Below are positions 1 through 8,938 of a DNA stretch of 64,000 nt, one piece after another. This DNA is from Corynebacterium sp. Lineage in GTDB: Bacteria; Actinomycetota; Actinomycetes; Mycobacteriales; Mycobacteriaceae. A model generated the notes under the pieces. That model did no database searches. It was not told the DNA's origin and was given only the letters and a program-made list of their open reading frames with translations. The DNA lies in the NCBI RefSeq assembly GCF_030538285.1, contig NZ_JAUNUG010000001.1, positions 1 through 64,000 of the forward strand. The letters are read 5' to 3'. Numbering within the stretch: position 1 is the stretch's first letter; each line of letters begins with the position of its first letter. Both the position numbers and the translations under genes were made by a program.

Positions 1-439
1 CGGACTGCGGGGTGTAGCCGATGTGGGCCATGACGGGGATGCCGGCGTCGACGAGGGTGCGGATCGTCGGGGCGATCTCCACCCCACCCTCGATCTTGAC
101 GGCGGCGACGCCGGTGGACTTCATGAAACGCACGGCGGTCTCCAGGGCCTGGGCGGGGGAGACCTCGTAGGAGCCGAAGGGTAGATCGGTGACCACGAAG
201 GCGCGGGAGGTGGCGCGGGCGACGGCGGTGGCCATGCTCATCATCTCCTCCACGGTGATCGACAGGGTCGAGTCCTGGCCGAGGATGACGTTCGCGGCGG
301 AATCGCCGACGAGGAGCAGGTCGATGCCGGCCTCGTCGAAGATGGCCGCGGTCGGGGCATCGTAGGCGGTGAGGCAGGAGATCTTGCGCCCCTCGGCCTT
401 GGCCTGGGCGAAGTGGCGGGTACGCATCCGGGAAACCAT
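1..439 (-). CDS. panB: 3-methyl-2-oxobutanoate hydroxymethyltransferase (ketopantoate hydroxymethyltransferase), C-terminus outside window
   Basis: This is the N-terminal ~146 residues of PanB, which transfers a hydroxymethyl group from methylene-THF to 2-oxoisovalerate in pantothenate/CoA synthesis. Visible family motifs are LTAYDAPTA near residue 24, [14 protein letters not shown] near residue 41, [11 protein letters not shown] and VKIEGG (the Mg and substrate region). The reading frame runs off the left edge, so the gene is partial here. The chosen ATG at 439 lies 8 nt after a TATACT -10 element (minus strand, 453-448), consistent with a leaderless mRNA; an in-frame ATG at 427 is the alternative. 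It is divergent from the HEPN gene at 527. The family assignment is secure. Confidence 0.95.
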   Translation of the reverse strand, partial: MVSRMRTRHFAQAKAEGRKISCLTAYDAPTAAIFDEAGIDLLLVGDSAANVILGQDSTLSITVEEMMSMATAVARATSRAFVVTDLPFGSYEVSPAQALETAVRFMKSTGVAAVKIEGGVEIAPTIRTLVDAGIPVMAHIGYTPQS

Positions 440-475
440 GGCTTCAGAGTATAAGGGGTGGCCTGGAAAGGGGGA

Positions 476-507
476 GGCGGGCCGGAGCTCAAACTCGACG
501 GCCCGCC
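476..507. repeat. 8-bp inverted repeat between divergent genes
   Basis: GGCGGGCC (476-483) is matched by GGCCCGCC (500-507) around a 16-nt loop. Because panB runs left and the HEPN gene runs right, it is not an obvious terminator for either. It could be an operator or the remnant of a terminator displaced when the low-G+C gene arrived. Confidence 0.45.
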
Positions 508-526
508 TTGAGGAGGGACTGGATCG

Positions 527-2158
527 GTGGCAGCCCACCGGATGGACGCGATCCGATCCAGTTACGCCGCTATGATAGCTCACATGGAGCTGGAGGGGAA
601 GCTTGCCGCACAGACAGTCTCGAGGATCCTGGAACTTTCATCCAGTGAAGCGAAGTGGAACCGTCGACTCTGGAGAACGGGAACTCTACAGCTAGGACGT
701 GAGTTTCTGGGGCAAGTAGTCGATCCTTCGACCTCGGTGAAGTCGAAGGGTGAACTCGCGAAACACCTGAGAGACGCTTTCCGCAACGATCCCGGGGTGA
801 AAAGCATCAACTCAGACGTGCAAGCTTGCCTCTCGGAAATTGGGAACAGTTCATCGCGGTCGAGCCATGCGTGGCTGATGCTACAGAAGCTTCTGGAGCA
901 GGCTGATCGAGAATACCTCGCGTCATGGCAGGCGCATATCGAGGGGTGCGAGGATTTCGAACCTGAAGGGTGTGCGCGCCGCCTAACTTCGCATCTCGTG
1001 GACGTTGGCTACAACAAGCAGAGCATCCACTCGTGGTTGAGGTCCGCTGATGAAGGCAATAAGAGGTCGGTTCTGATTGAGTTCGTCTCGGAAGCTGGCA
1101 AGCGAATCGCGAAAAAGTCGTCGTTCACCTTCTGCGTCCCTGTGGCAAATATGCCAAAGTTTCGTCGGCAGAGCGGTCAGAAATGGCTGACTGCCAGTCA
1201 GACGCTGGCGTGGAAGAAGGAAAACGCCCCTGAGGCCGAACGAATTCGACACCAAGGCTCTTTCGTCCTGGAAGTAGAGGCCTTCGAAATCAATGGCGCG
1301 CTCGAGCGGGCTCGGTCCCAGATCTTTGACCTGCAGTGTCAATTCGATCTTGGGTGCCGCCAGGAACTCAAGATCTGTGATCAGATGTGGTCAGCAGAAA
1401 AGGCGCAGTCCTATCCGACCCAGAACCGAAACCGGCATATTGAGGTCAAGACTCTTGCTATCCAGAACCGAGACAAGGACTTAGAGCTTCCTGCCTATAT
1501 CGGCAGTACGTTGTCCTTGATTCACCCCCTTCGTACCAGTCCTCCGCACCTTGCTTTGTCGACGGGGTGGACTGCGGTTGAATCCCTTCTGACCAGCGAA
1601 GATGATCAGGATAAATCGGTAGCGGCGGGCCGCTTTGCCTTAATCATCGCGGTGAGCCTGGTCAGGGCCGAGTTGACACAGCAGGCATGGACCTACGCCA
1701 ACCAGTTCGAAGATGAGTTGGCGCAGAATATCCGGGGTGCGGAAGATAACTTGACGAGAACGAAGTTGTATCAACAGCTCGTTATGGGCCCTGCCTTCCC
1801 AGTTTTTGAGCACCCCGCCGACCAGCTTGCGGTGTCCCGCATGGCAGATCTGCTCGCAGACCCACCCGCTGTGCTTCTCAGAACCAAATTAATCATCGAG
1901 CGGGAGCTTCTACGGCTTTATAGGAAAAGGAACCAGGTTGTTCACGGCGGGGAAACTCGTGATGATTCTCTGTTCTCCGCCTCGGAGTTGGTTTCTCCAT
2001 TGATAAGTGCCGGGATGGATCGCATTGTTTACGTGGGCCTGCGGTACGGAGTTGCGCCCATGGATCTGTCGGCGCGTCTGAACGTGTCGCTATCGACCTA
2101 CTCGTTGGGGCGGGCTTTCGCGCGCCATGATGTTTTGGAGGCCTTCGAGTGTGGCTAA
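527..2158 (+). CDS. HEPN-motif protein, probably horizontally acquired, function unknown
   Basis: A 543-residue protein that I do not recognise over its full length. Near the C-terminus (about residue 467) it carries [12 protein letters not shown], which fits the RN-x3-H catalytic motif of HEPN ribonucleases such as the Apea-like group; the rest looks all-helical. HEPN proteins often serve in RNA-targeting defence or toxin systems, but nothing next to it looks like a partner, so that role is inference. The GTG start at 527 follows AGGAGGG (511-517) at good spacing; ATGs at 542 and 584 are alternatives. Base composition is clearly lower in G+C than the neighbours, codon use is mixed, and the gene has no copy of the window-wide GCTTMTCGACG motif; all this suggests transfer. 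It ends 9 nt before the convergent ROK gene. Confidence 0.75.
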   Translation: MAAHRMDAIRSSYAAMIAHMELEGKLAAQTVSRILELSSSEAKWNRRLWRTGTLQLGREFLGQVVDPSTSVKSKGELAKHLRDAFRNDPGVKSINSDVQACLSEIGNSSSRSSHAWLMLQKLLEQADREYLASWQAHIEGCEDFEPEGCARRLTSHLVDVGYNKQSIHSWLRSADEGNKRSVLIEFVSEAGKRIAKKSSFTFCVPVANMPKFRRQSGQKWLTASQTLAWKKENAPEAERIRHQGSFVLEVEAFEINGALERARSQIFDLQCQFDLGCRQELKICDQMWSAEKAQSYPTQNRNRHIEVKTLAIQNRDKDLELPAYIGSTLSLIHPLRTSPPHLALSTGWTAVESLLTSEDDQDKSVAAGRFALIIAVSLVRAELTQQAWTYANQFEDELAQNIRGAEDNLTRTKLYQQLVMGPAFPVFEHPADQLAVSRMADLLADPPAVLLRTKLIIERELLRLYRKRNQVVHGGETRDDSLFSASELVSPLISAGMDRIVYVGLRYGVAPMDLSARLNVSLSTYSLGRAFARHDVLEAFECG

Positions 2159-2167
2159 ACGAAGCCC

Positions 2168-3244
2168 CTACACGCGCCCGGCGGCCAACACGGTCAGCGG
2201 CTCCCGCAGCAGCGGGTCGAGGGCGACGGCGCGGGCGATGGCGCGGACCACTTCCCGGTGGGTGGGGATCAGTCGCAGCTGGATCTCTGGGGCGTGGGTG
2301 CGCACGGCGGCGGCGAAAAGTTTCGGGGCGGCCGGGTCATCGAGGAACGCGGAGCCGGCGACTACGACGGTGGTGGGGGAGTGCTCTGCCACGAGCTGGC
2401 CGGTGAGGGCTCCGAGGTTGCGGGCGCGGGCGTCGAGAAGCGGGCGCGCCGCGGGGTCGGCGGTGGCCTCCGCCAGGCTTGGCCACCGGTCGCCGAGGAC
2501 CGCGGCGGTGGTGAGGTCGCGCGCTCCGGCGGGCAGGTCGATCTGGCGAACGCCCTGGTCATCGGCGACGGCGGCGCCGATGGAGTCATCGGCGAACAGT
2601 GCCATGGTGTCGCTGTGGGAACCGCTCGGCAGGTCGGAGTTCTGGATCTCTGAACCCAGGATCGCGGGTACCGCCGCGGAGACCACCACCGGCACGGAGA
2701 ACTGGTAGCGAAGTCGGCCGGCGACGTCGACACCGTGCCATCCGAGGTTAGGGGCGTCGACGATTCCGCCGTCGCTGACGCGGCCGGAGGTGGTCACGCC
2801 GACGGCGGCCAAGGGGCGCTCGAGACCCGCGGTCAAGCGGTTGAGGCCGGCCATAACGTGCTCGATGAAGTCGGTTTCGCTGAGTTCGGCGACGGGGGTG
2901 GGGACATCGGCGTCGCGGATGGTGCGCCCGCGGGTATCGAAAAGTCCGATGTAGGTGGTGGAGGTACCGACGGCGATACCCGCGTAGAGGGAGCCGTGGT
3001 TGGTCAGCTCGAGCGGGATGGTCGGGCGGCCACGCCCCTGGGACCGGGTGAGGTCGGTGCGCTCATGGACGAGCCCGGCGCCGATCAGGGCATTGACGGC
3101 GCGGGTGATCGTCGGCTGCGACAGCCCGGTGGCGTCCACGAGTTCGCCCCGGGTGACAATCTGGTGCAGCCGGGCCAGGTGGAGGCATTTCGCCGCGGGG
3201 GTCCGCGGCCGGGAGAAAACGGTGGCCATAGCGGCATAGTACAT
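2168..3244 (-). CDS. ROK-family transcriptional regulator
   Basis: 358 residues. An N-terminal winged helix (about residues 15-75, with TRGELVDATGLSQPTITRAVNAL and the wing GRGRPTIPLEL) is followed by a ROK sugar-kinase-like domain (GIAVGTSTTYIGLFD, GVTTSGRVSDGGIVDAPNLGW). The canonical zinc CXCGXXGCXE motif of ROK kinases is not evident, as is common in ROK repressors, so a catalytic role is unlikely. The effector is probably a sugar or sugar phosphate, but it cannot be read from sequence. The ATG at 3244 lies 6 nt after TAGTCT, suggesting a leaderless mRNA; ATG 3229 is the alternative start. The MFS gene lies upstream on the same strand with a 35-nt gap. Confidence 0.88.
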   Translation of the reverse strand: MYYAAMATVFSRPRTPAAKCLHLARLHQIVTRGELVDATGLSQPTITRAVNALIGAGLVHERTDLTRSQGRGRPTIPLELTNHGSLYAGIAVGTSTTYIGLFDTRGRTIRDADVPTPVAELSETDFIEHVMAGLNRLTAGLERPLAAVGVTTSGRVSDGGIVDAPNLGWHGVDVAGRLRYQFSVPVVVSAAVPAILGSEIQNSDLPSGSHSDTMALFADDSIGAAVADDQGVRQIDLPAGARDLTTAAVLGDRWPSLAEATADPAARPLLDARARNLGALTGQLVAEHSPTTVVVAGSAFLDDPAAPKLFAAAVRTHAPEIQLRLIPTHREVVRAIARAVALDPLLREPLTVLAAGRV

Positions 3245-3247
3245 AGT

Positions 3248-3266
3248 TTCAGACTATTCTGTCTAA
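3248..3266. promoter_or_regulatory. candidate ROK operator / promoter
   Basis: AGAC-N6-GTCT (3251-3264) is a short dyad overlapping the predicted -10 element of the ROK gene, in the 35-nt gap behind the MFS gene. Its position suggests autoregulation. The dyad is read directly; the regulator is inferred. Confidence 0.4.
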
Positions 3267-3279
3267 TTTAGTGAACAGA

Positions 3280-4581
3280 TCAGTCTGTCGTGGGTTGGGA
3301 GTCCACCGTCTGGGCGCCAGGTTTGAGGTAGTTAGTGAACGAAGGCACGAACACCGCGCACAGCAGCGTTCCGACGATCACCAGCACGCCACCGAGCATC
3401 GTCGCCAAGCCCACCCCGAGTGGTGCCGCCGCCCACCCATGTAGGACATCCGCCAGGCGCGGCCCGCCGACAACGACCACGATGTACACGCCCTGGATGC
3501 GCCCTTGCACGTGCTCGGCCGCGGACTGCTGCAGAATCGCGGTACGCAGCGCGGCAGAGAACATGTCCGCCGCCCCGCCGAGCACGAGCATGAGCACCAC
3601 CATCCACGCCCACAGCGTTACCGCCCCAGGGCTGGCCATAACCGCCAAACCTGCGATGATGACGGCCACACCCCAGGCCACGATGCACACGATCACGGCC
3701 AGGCCCTGCCGCACCACCCGAGACACCCACCCGGAAAGCAGGCCGCCGAGCACCGCGCCCGCCGCCATCGACGAGTACAGCAGGGCGAGCATCATGCCAC
3801 CGCCCCCATCGCCACTCTCGCCGAAAGACTCCGCGGCGATTTCGGGGTAGAGGGCGCGGGGCATGCCGAAGGTCATGGCGATGAGGTCGAGCAGCATCGC
3901 GACCAGCAGGATCGGCTGGGTCCACAGGTAGGACAGGCCGTCGACAACCGAGCGGAATCCGGCCTTCTGGGCCTGCCCGCTCGGCGGCAGGGTGGGGAGG
4001 GCGAAGACGGCGCCGAGCGTCGGGATGAGCAGCGCGGCGTCGAGCGCGTACAGCCACGAGAACCCGATGAGCGGGATGAGCGCGCCGGCAATGAGTGGCC
4101 CGACGATCGCTCCGAACTGCATGAGCATCATGTTGAGGCTTGATCCGGCGGGCAGTTGCTCCAGTGGCAGGATCGAGCGGAACACGGCGGTGCGGGTCGG
4201 TTGGTTGACGGCGAAAAACGCCTGTTGTAGTGCGAACACCCACAGCAGTGCCCAGACGTTCGTGTTGTCGGCGATACTTAAACCCCAAAACGCCAGGGCG
4301 GTGGCGATCATGCCGAGGGTCGTCGCCACCAGTACTTTCCGCTTGTCGAAGCCATCCGCGATCGATCCGCCGTACAGCCCGAAAATCACCAGCGGTACAA
4401 GCCCGAACAGGCCGGTCAGTCCGACGTAGGCGGAGGATCCGGTGAGAGCGTAGATCTGCACCGGAACGGCGACGACGGTGAGCTGCGCGCCGATGGTGGT
4501 GGCGATGTTGGCGGTCCACAGGCGTCGATAAGCGGGGACCTGCAGGGGCCGGGTATCGGCAAAGATGTCACGAAAGCTCAC
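3280..4581 (-). CDS. MFS exporter (EntS-like, MFS_3 type)
   Basis: 433 residues with about 12 hydrophobic segments. It resembles the EntS/MFS_3 exporters: an N-terminal LQVPAYRRLWTANIATTIGAQ segment and a cytoplasmic loop LYGGSIADGFDKRKV (the G-x-x-x-D-R/K motif between TM2 and TM3). The substrate is unknown; siderophores, drugs or surfactants are typical for the family. I use the GTG at 4581 (residues VSFRDIF), 11 nt behind the lipoprotein stop, because the longer frame adds only Arg-rich sequence not typical of the family. It probably shares a transcript with the lipoprotein. Part of this gene was copied, with deletions, to 5630-6011. Confidence 0.85.
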   Translation of the reverse strand: MSFRDIFADTRPLQVPAYRRLWTANIATTIGAQLTVVAVPVQIYALTGSSAYVGLTGLFGLVPLVIFGLYGGSIADGFDKRKVLVATTLGMIATALAFWGLSIADNTNVWALLWVFALQQAFFAVNQPTRTAVFRSILPLEQLPAGSSLNMMLMQFGAIVGPLIAGALIPLIGFSWLYALDAALLIPTLGAVFALPTLPPSGQAQKAGFRSVVDGLSYLWTQPILLVAMLLDLIAMTFGMPRALYPEIAAESFGESGDGGGGMMLALLYSSMAAGAVLGGLLSGWVSRVVRQGLAVIVCIVAWGVAVIIAGLAVMASPGAVTLWAWMVVLMLVLGGAADMFSAALRTAILQQSAAEHVQGRIQGVYIVVVVGGPRLADVLHGWAAAPLGVGLATMLGGVLVIVGTLLCAVFVPSFTNYLKPGAQTVDSQPTTD

Positions 4582-4592
4582 AAGGCGACATC

Positions 4593-5279
4593 TTAGGGCC
4601 TGAGGTTGGCGGTCTCTGCCGCGACGGCTTCGTAGCGGGCAGCGTCGGGGCCTTCGGCCACGAGGCGGCCGTCGCGCCATGTGTGGTCGACGACGAAAAC
4701 TTCGGTGACCCCCTCAGCGGTGGTACGCCCGGCGTGTCCGTGGAGGACCTGGACGGTGTTGTCGTCGATGCGACTCGAGTCCTCGATGCTCGTGATCTCT
4801 GAGGGAACCGGGTCGGTGATCAACTGGTCGTAGTGGAAGAACACCACGACGGCCGCGACTGAAGCTCCGGTTCCCGCTGGACCGCGTTCATCTCCGTTAG
4901 CCCCGCCTATGACTGCCCAGCTCAATGGCAGACAGGGGTCGAAAAAGTCATTGACTCCCTCGGGCCGGAATACGAAGAGGAAGTCGCTCCAGTCGGTAGG
5001 GATCGCCGTGTATTCGCCCCACTGTGTTGTCAGGGTTCGCGCGTTGTCGTAGAGCCCGGAGTCCTCGATGGTGGCGTCGGGGTTCGCGCATTCGTCGCCC
5101 TCTGCTGTGGTCTCCGGTGCGGGTGACTCCCCGGCCGTTGCCTCCGGAGCTGCTGACTCCCCGGCGGGGGCTTCCGCGGCGTCGTTCACCGTGGTCATAA
5201 CGGTGACGTTGTCCTGGCTGCCGCCGCTGCAGGCGGTGAGGGCGAGGGCGGCGATGAGGGGGAGTGCGAGCCTTTTCAT
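4593..5279 (-). CDS. LppP/LprE-family lipoprotein
   Basis: 228 residues. A signal peptide ends in the lipobox LTAC (Cys17), followed by an Ala/Pro/Glu/Thr-rich linker to about residue 60 and a globular domain. The core around CLPLSWAVIGG and VVVFFHYDQLITD matches the second lipoprotein of this window (17464-18459: CSALSWVLLDG, VVLFTGEQLV), so both belong to one family, probably LppP/LprE, of unknown function. Predicted to be membrane-anchored and surface-facing. TAGACT six nt before the ATG indicates a leaderless start. The MFS gene follows 11 nt downstream, likely as one operon. Confidence 0.8.
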   Translation of the reverse strand: MKRLALPLIAALALTACSGGSQDNVTVMTTVNDAAEAPAGESAAPEATAGESPAPETTAEGDECANPDATIEDSGLYDNARTLTTQWGEYTAIPTDWSDFLFVFRPEGVNDFFDPCLPLSWAVIGGANGDERGPAGTGASVAAVVVFFHYDQLITDPVPSEITSIEDSSRIDDNTVQVLHGHAGRTTAEGVTEVFVVDHTWRDGRLVAEGPDAARYEAVAAETANLRP

Positions 5280-5401
5280 GTCTGCAGTCTAAGCCGCGGT
5301 GACACTCCTGGGCAGCACCTCGGGGATTGGTCCCCTTTCCTTGTCAAATGAAGTATGAGGGGGGACACTGGAGATGACCCCTCTCACAGAAGGAGGACAC
5401 C

Positions 5402-5569
5402 ATGTCCACCCCATCGCCCGACGCCCACGATCACGACACCCACGCCAACCATCCCCATGAGCACGGCCCCGGTTGCGGCCACGAGGCAATCGAGCACGGT
5501 GACCACGTCGACTACCTCCACGACGGCCACCGCCACGCCAAGCACGATGACCACTGGGACGAGCATTAA
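5402..5569 (+). CDS. small His-rich, probably metal-binding protein
   Basis: 55 residues, 15 of them His and one Cys, with no membrane segment. The pattern CGHEAIEHGDHVDYLHDGH followed by HAKHDDHWDEH is found in a small actinobacterial family sometimes labelled a zinc transporter permease, but a 55-residue soluble peptide cannot be a permease. Zinc, nickel or copper chelation or buffering is the reasonable inference. A strong RBS (AAGGAGG, 5391-5397) precedes the ATG. The leader contains an imperfect GAGGGG/CCCCTC hairpin (about 5356-5385). Its last 12 codons are duplicated at 10031-10067, next to the intact sirtuin gene. Confidence 0.8.
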   Translation: MSTPSPDAHDHDTHANHPHEHGPGCGHEAIEHGDHVDYLHDGHRHAKHDDHWDEH

Positions 5570-5592
5570 TCCAGAGTTAGTCCCATGACGAG
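5533..5592. repeat. left copy of 60-nt direct repeat bounding the rearranged block
   Basis: Aligns without gaps to 10031-10090 with 8 mismatches (52 of 60 identical). It covers the last codons of the His-rich gene plus the last codons of a convergent sirtuin-type gene. The segment between the two copies carries the sirtuin/MFS remnant and the iron ABC operon. Confidence 0.85.
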
Positions 5593-6011
5593 GGCGAGGT
5601 CTCCAGGAGCTTCGCCCCGAGCTGTTTGGCCGCGGCCCGCTGCAGGGTCGCGGTGAGCAGCGCGGCAGAGAAGATGTCCGCCGCCCCGCCGAGAACGAGC
5701 ATGGGCACCACCATCCATGCCCGCAGTGCCACCGCGCCGGCAATGAGTGGCCCGACGATCGCGCTGAACTGCAGGAGTATCATGTTGAGGCTTGATCCCC
5801 AGAACGCCAGGGCGGTGGCGATCATGCCGAGGGTGGTTGCCACCAGTACTTTCGGCTTGTCGAAACTGTCCGCGGTCGACCCGCCGTACAGGCCGGTCAG
5901 TTCGACGTAGGTCGAGGAGCCGGTAGTGGTGGCGATGTTGGCGGTCCACAGGCGTCGATAAGCGGGGACCTGCAGGGGCCGGGTGTCGGCAAAGATGCCA
6001 CGGAAGCTCAC
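5577..6011 (-). pseudogene. chimeric remnant: internally deleted MFS exporter fused to a sirtuin 3' end
   Basis: On the minus strand, blocks of the MFS gene at 3280-4581 reappear in order: VSFRGIFADTRPLQ, then TGSSTYVELTG, LYGGSTADSFDKPKV, SSLNMILLQFSAIVGP and MVVPMLVLGGAADIFSAAL. The sequence between the blocks is lost. Remarkably, each internal junction keeps frame. After ~5630 the sequence switches to the 3' end of the sirtuin gene (GAKLLETSP versus GAKILEISP at 10064-10828), itself with a further deletion of ~67 nt. The frame stays open for about 144 codons, but no complete transporter or deacetylase domain remains, so I call it a pseudogene. A short expressed membrane peptide is possible but unlikely. 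Confidence 0.85.
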
Positions 6012-6135
6012 GGCGTGGCCACCGTTCCCGCAGGGCAAGGCAGTGGTTCACGGCTGAAAGACTGCGATTCGCGGGGCCCTGGGGAGGGGTGTGGGGGTGT
6101 GGATCTGAGCCTAGCCCTTGGCAAGAGGCGGGGTA

Positions 6136-6154
6136 GCAGGTTAGCCTTACCTAC
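6136..6154 (+). promoter_or_regulatory. DtxR-type iron box overlapping the promoter of the iron ABC operon
   Basis: Read on the minus strand, the 19-mer GTAGGTAAGGCTAACCTGC matches 15 of 19 positions of the DtxR/IdeR consensus TTAGGTTAGSCTAACCTAA. It overlaps a plausible -10 (TAGCCT, 6142-6147) 18 nt behind TTGGCA (6118-6123). Iron-dependent repression of the downstream operon is the expected consequence. Confidence 0.75.
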
Positions 6155-6203
6155 GTTCGCCCAACGAACCTATGACATTCATCGACTCTTGCAAGGGGAA
6201 TAC

Positions 6204-7280
6204 ATGCGTTTCACCACGCGCTTCGCCGCGGTTGCCGTCGCAGCCTGCGGTGCCGCGGCCGGATTGGTCGCCTGCGGCAACGGCGACTCAGCTGACACCG
6301 CCGGCACCACCGGCGCCACGACCACCTCCGCGGCGCAGGACGAGGGCACCCTCGTCATCTACTCCGGCCGCAGCGAGGACCTCGTCGCCCCGCTCATCGA
6401 GGACTTCACCGAGGAAACCGGCATCGAGGTCGAGGTCCGCTACGGCTCCACCGCCGAGCAGGCCCAGCTGCTGCTCACCGAGGGTGACGCCACCCCCGCC
6501 CACGTCTTCCTCTCCCAGGAGGCCGGTGCTCTCGGCCTGCTGCAGGAGCAGGGCATGCTCACCGAGCTGCCCGCCGAGACCATCGCCCAGGTCGCCGACG
6601 GCTACTCCTCCGAGGGAAACGAGTGGGTCGGCATCACCGGCCGCGCCCGCGTGGTCACCTACGACCGGGACTCCGTGAGCGAGGACGAGGCCCCCGACAC
6701 CGTCGAGGAGATGGTGGACCCGAAGTGGAAGGGCCAGATCGGCGTCGCCCCGGGCAACGCCTCCTTCCTCGCGTTCGTCACCGCCATGCGCGTCACCGAG
6801 GGCGACGACGCCACCCGCGAGTGGCTGGAGCAGCTCGCCGCCAACGAGCCGCAGACCTACAAGAGGAACGGCGACATCCTCGAGGCCGTCGACAACGGTG
6901 AGGTCCAGCTCGGCCTCATCAACCACTACTACTGGTACTCCGCCGCTGCCGAGAAGGGCGCTGAGAACATGCGCGCCCAGCTCAAGTGGGGTGCGGACGG
7001 CGACCTCGCCGGCCTCATCAACGCCACCGGAGTGGGCATCCTCACCAAGGGTGCCGGCCGCGAGGACGCCCAGGCCTTCGTCGATTTCCTCCTCTCCGAG
7101 CAGGCCCAGACCTACTTCGCTGAGGAGACCTTCGAGTACCCGCTGGTCACCGGCATCGCCGGTCCGGAAGGTGTCCCGCCGCTCGATTCCATGCAGGCCC
7201 CCGACGTCGATCTGGCACAGCTGGGCACCGTCGAGGAATCCGCCGCCCTCATCGATGAGGCCGGTCTCACCGTCGACTGA
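6204..7280 (+). CDS. iron(III) ABC transporter substrate-binding lipoprotein (FbpA-like)
   Basis: 358 residues. The signal peptide ends in lipobox LVAC (Cys24), then a Thr/Ala linker and a periplasmic-binding fold starting LVIYSGRSEDLVAPLIEDF. INHYYWYSA (about residue 235) contains the paired tyrosines that ligate Fe3+ in FbpA/FutA-type proteins. I chose ATG 6204, behind AAGGGG, because it gives a canonical signal peptide; the frame is open upstream but non-coding in character. The stop overlaps the permease start by 1 nt. The DtxR box upstream supports an iron role. Family firm, substrate likely. Confidence 0.9.
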   Translation: MRFTTRFAAVAVAACGAAAGLVACGNGDSADTAGTTGATTTSAAQDEGTLVIYSGRSEDLVAPLIEDFTEETGIEVEVRYGSTAEQAQLLLTEGDATPAHVFLSQEAGALGLLQEQGMLTELPAETIAQVADGYSSEGNEWVGITGRARVVTYDRDSVSEDEAPDTVEEMVDPKWKGQIGVAPGNASFLAFVTAMRVTEGDDATREWLEQLAANEPQTYKRNGDILEAVDNGEVQLGLINHYYWYSAAAEKGAENMRAQLKWGADGDLAGLINATGVGILTKGAGREDAQAFVDFLLSEQAQTYFAEETFEYPLVTGIAGPEGVPPLDSMQAPDVDLAQLGTVEESAALIDEAGLTVD

Positions 7281-8938
7281 TGATTAACCAGCAGCCCCCG
7301 GGCCGTCGCGCATCCGCGCGTCGGCCTCTCGGCCGTTCCCGGGCCCCGCAACAGCTCCAGCAGTGCCGACCGCCGGTGCCCCGCCGCGCGCGTCTGAGCC
7401 GGATGCCTCTGCGTGGCGTTCACCCGGCGCTGCTGGCCCTGGCGTTGATCACCGTTGCGGTGGTGGCCACGCCGCTGGTGTTTCTGCTCACCGAGGTCTT
7501 CGCGGCGAACCCGGAGCGCATCGCCGGCGCGCTCCAGCGGCCCCGCACGCTGCAGCTCATGGTGAACACGCTGCTGCTCACCGCGGGGACGACAGTGGGT
7601 ACCGTGCTCATCGGAGTGCCCACGGCGTTTTTGCTGGTGCGCACGAATCTGGTGGGTCGCCGCTGGTGGTGGGTCGCGGCGGCGCTCCCGCTGGCGGTGC
7701 CCTCCTATGTCGCAGGGCTGGCCTGGGTGAGCGCCACCCCGCTGCGCGGCTATCTCGGATCGGTGCTTGTGCTGGTGCTCGTGTCGACGCCGTACGTCAC
7801 CCTCCCGGTCGCCGCGGCCCTACGACGCGCGGACACCTCCATCGAGGATGTGGCCCGCACCCTGGGCCGGGGCCCGGTGCGTGCCTTCCTCACGATGACC
7901 CTGCCGCAGGTCGCGCCAGCGGCGGGGGCGGGGGCTCTGCTCGTGGCGTTGTACACGATCTCGGAGTTCGGTGTCGTCGCCATCATGCGCTACCCGGCGC
8001 TCACCCCGGCGGTGCAGACCGCCTTCTCCGGCACCTTCAACCGCGAGTTGGCGATGGTCCTTTCGTTGCTGCTCGTGGTGCTGGCTCTGCTCGTCGTTGC
8101 CGCGGAGCGTGCTTTACGACGCCCCGTCACCGCCCTCCGCGTCCGCGGCGACGACGCCACGCCGCTCACCCTGGGCCGCGGCGGCCAGGTCCTCGCCACC
8201 CTGGCGTTGGGCGGCGTGTTCCTCGCCTCCGTGGGCATGCCGGTGGCGGTGCTCATCCAGCGCCTGCTGATCAGCGTCGCCGAGCGGGAGGTGGAGGTCG
8301 AGCGCTTGCTCGCCGCTGCCCGCACGACGGTGTTGCTGGGGTTGGGCGGGGCGGCCGTCGCCACGCTGCTGGCGCTGCCGGTGGGTATCCTCGCCGCCCG
8401 GCAGCGCACCCGCCTGGTGGCTGGCCTGGAGACGGCGACCTTCCTCGGGCACGGACTGCCCGGCATCGTCCTCGGGCTGTCGATGGTCTACCTCTCGCTC
8501 AAGGTGGCCCCCGCCCTGTACCAGACCCTCGGGCTGCTGGTCATCGCCTACGGCATCCTCTACGTCCCCAAGGCGGTGGGTTCCGTGCGCACGGCCGTGG
8601 CCCAGGTGCCGGTGCGCCTGGAGGACACGGCCCGCATTCTCGGCCGCTCGCCCCTGCAGACATGGACGGAAATCACCGGCCGGGTGGCGTGGCCCGGCAT
8701 CGCGGCGGGTGCGATGCTCGTGGCCCTCACCGTCATGAAGGAACTGCCCGCCACGTTGATGATGCGTCCCACCGGGACAGATACGCTGGCCACCAGAATG
8801 TGGCAGCTCACCGACATCGCGGCCTACGGCGGGGCCGCACCGTACGGACTCATGCTCATCGCCGTGGCGACAATCCCCGCCCTGGTGCTCGCCCGCCAAC
8901 CACGTCCACCCGCCCGCCACCCCGGAGGAGACACATGA
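7280..8938 (+). CDS. iron(III) ABC transporter permease, fused two-domain FbpB type
   Basis: 552 residues with about 12 membrane segments forming two homologous permease halves, as in FbpB/SfuB. EAA-type loops that contact the ATPase are visible in each half: EDVARTLGRGPVRAFLTMTLPQ near residue 190 and EDTARILGRSPLQTWTEITG near residue 449. The first ~45 residues are Arg/Pro-rich and may be over-extended, but ATG 7280 overlaps the upstream stop in the usual coupled manner. It passes iron delivered by the lipoprotein across the membrane, driven by the ATPase encoded next. Confidence 0.9.
   Translation: MINQQPPGRRASARRPLGRSRAPQQLQQCRPPVPRRARLSRMPLRGVHPALLALALITVAVVATPLVFLLTEVFAANPERIAGALQRPRTLQLMVNTLLLTAGTTVGTVLIGVPTAFLLVRTNLVGRRWWWVAAALPLAVPSYVAGLAWVSATPLRGYLGSVLVLVLVSTPYVTLPVAAALRRADTSIEDVARTLGRGPVRAFLTMTLPQVAPAAGAGALLVALYTISEFGVVAIMRYPALTPAVQTAFSGTFNRELAMVLSLLLVVLALLVVAAERALRRPVTALRVRGDDATPLTLGRGGQVLATLALGGVFLASVGMPVAVLIQRLLISVAEREVEVERLLAAARTTVLLGLGGAAVATLLALPVGILAARQRTRLVAGLETATFLGHGLPGIVLGLSMVYLSLKVAPALYQTLGLLVIAYGILYVPKAVGSVRTAVAQVPVRLEDTARILGRSPLQTWTEITGRVAWPGIAAGAMLVALTVMKELPATLMMRPTGTDTLATRMWQLTDIAAYGGAAPYGLMLIAVATIPALVLARQPRPPARHPGGDT

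Noticed and set aside
5577..6038. Treating the 153-codon frame as an intact small transporter
   Set aside because: Its blocks align to pieces of a 433-residue exporter with large gaps and its end is sirtuin sequence; no complete fold remains.
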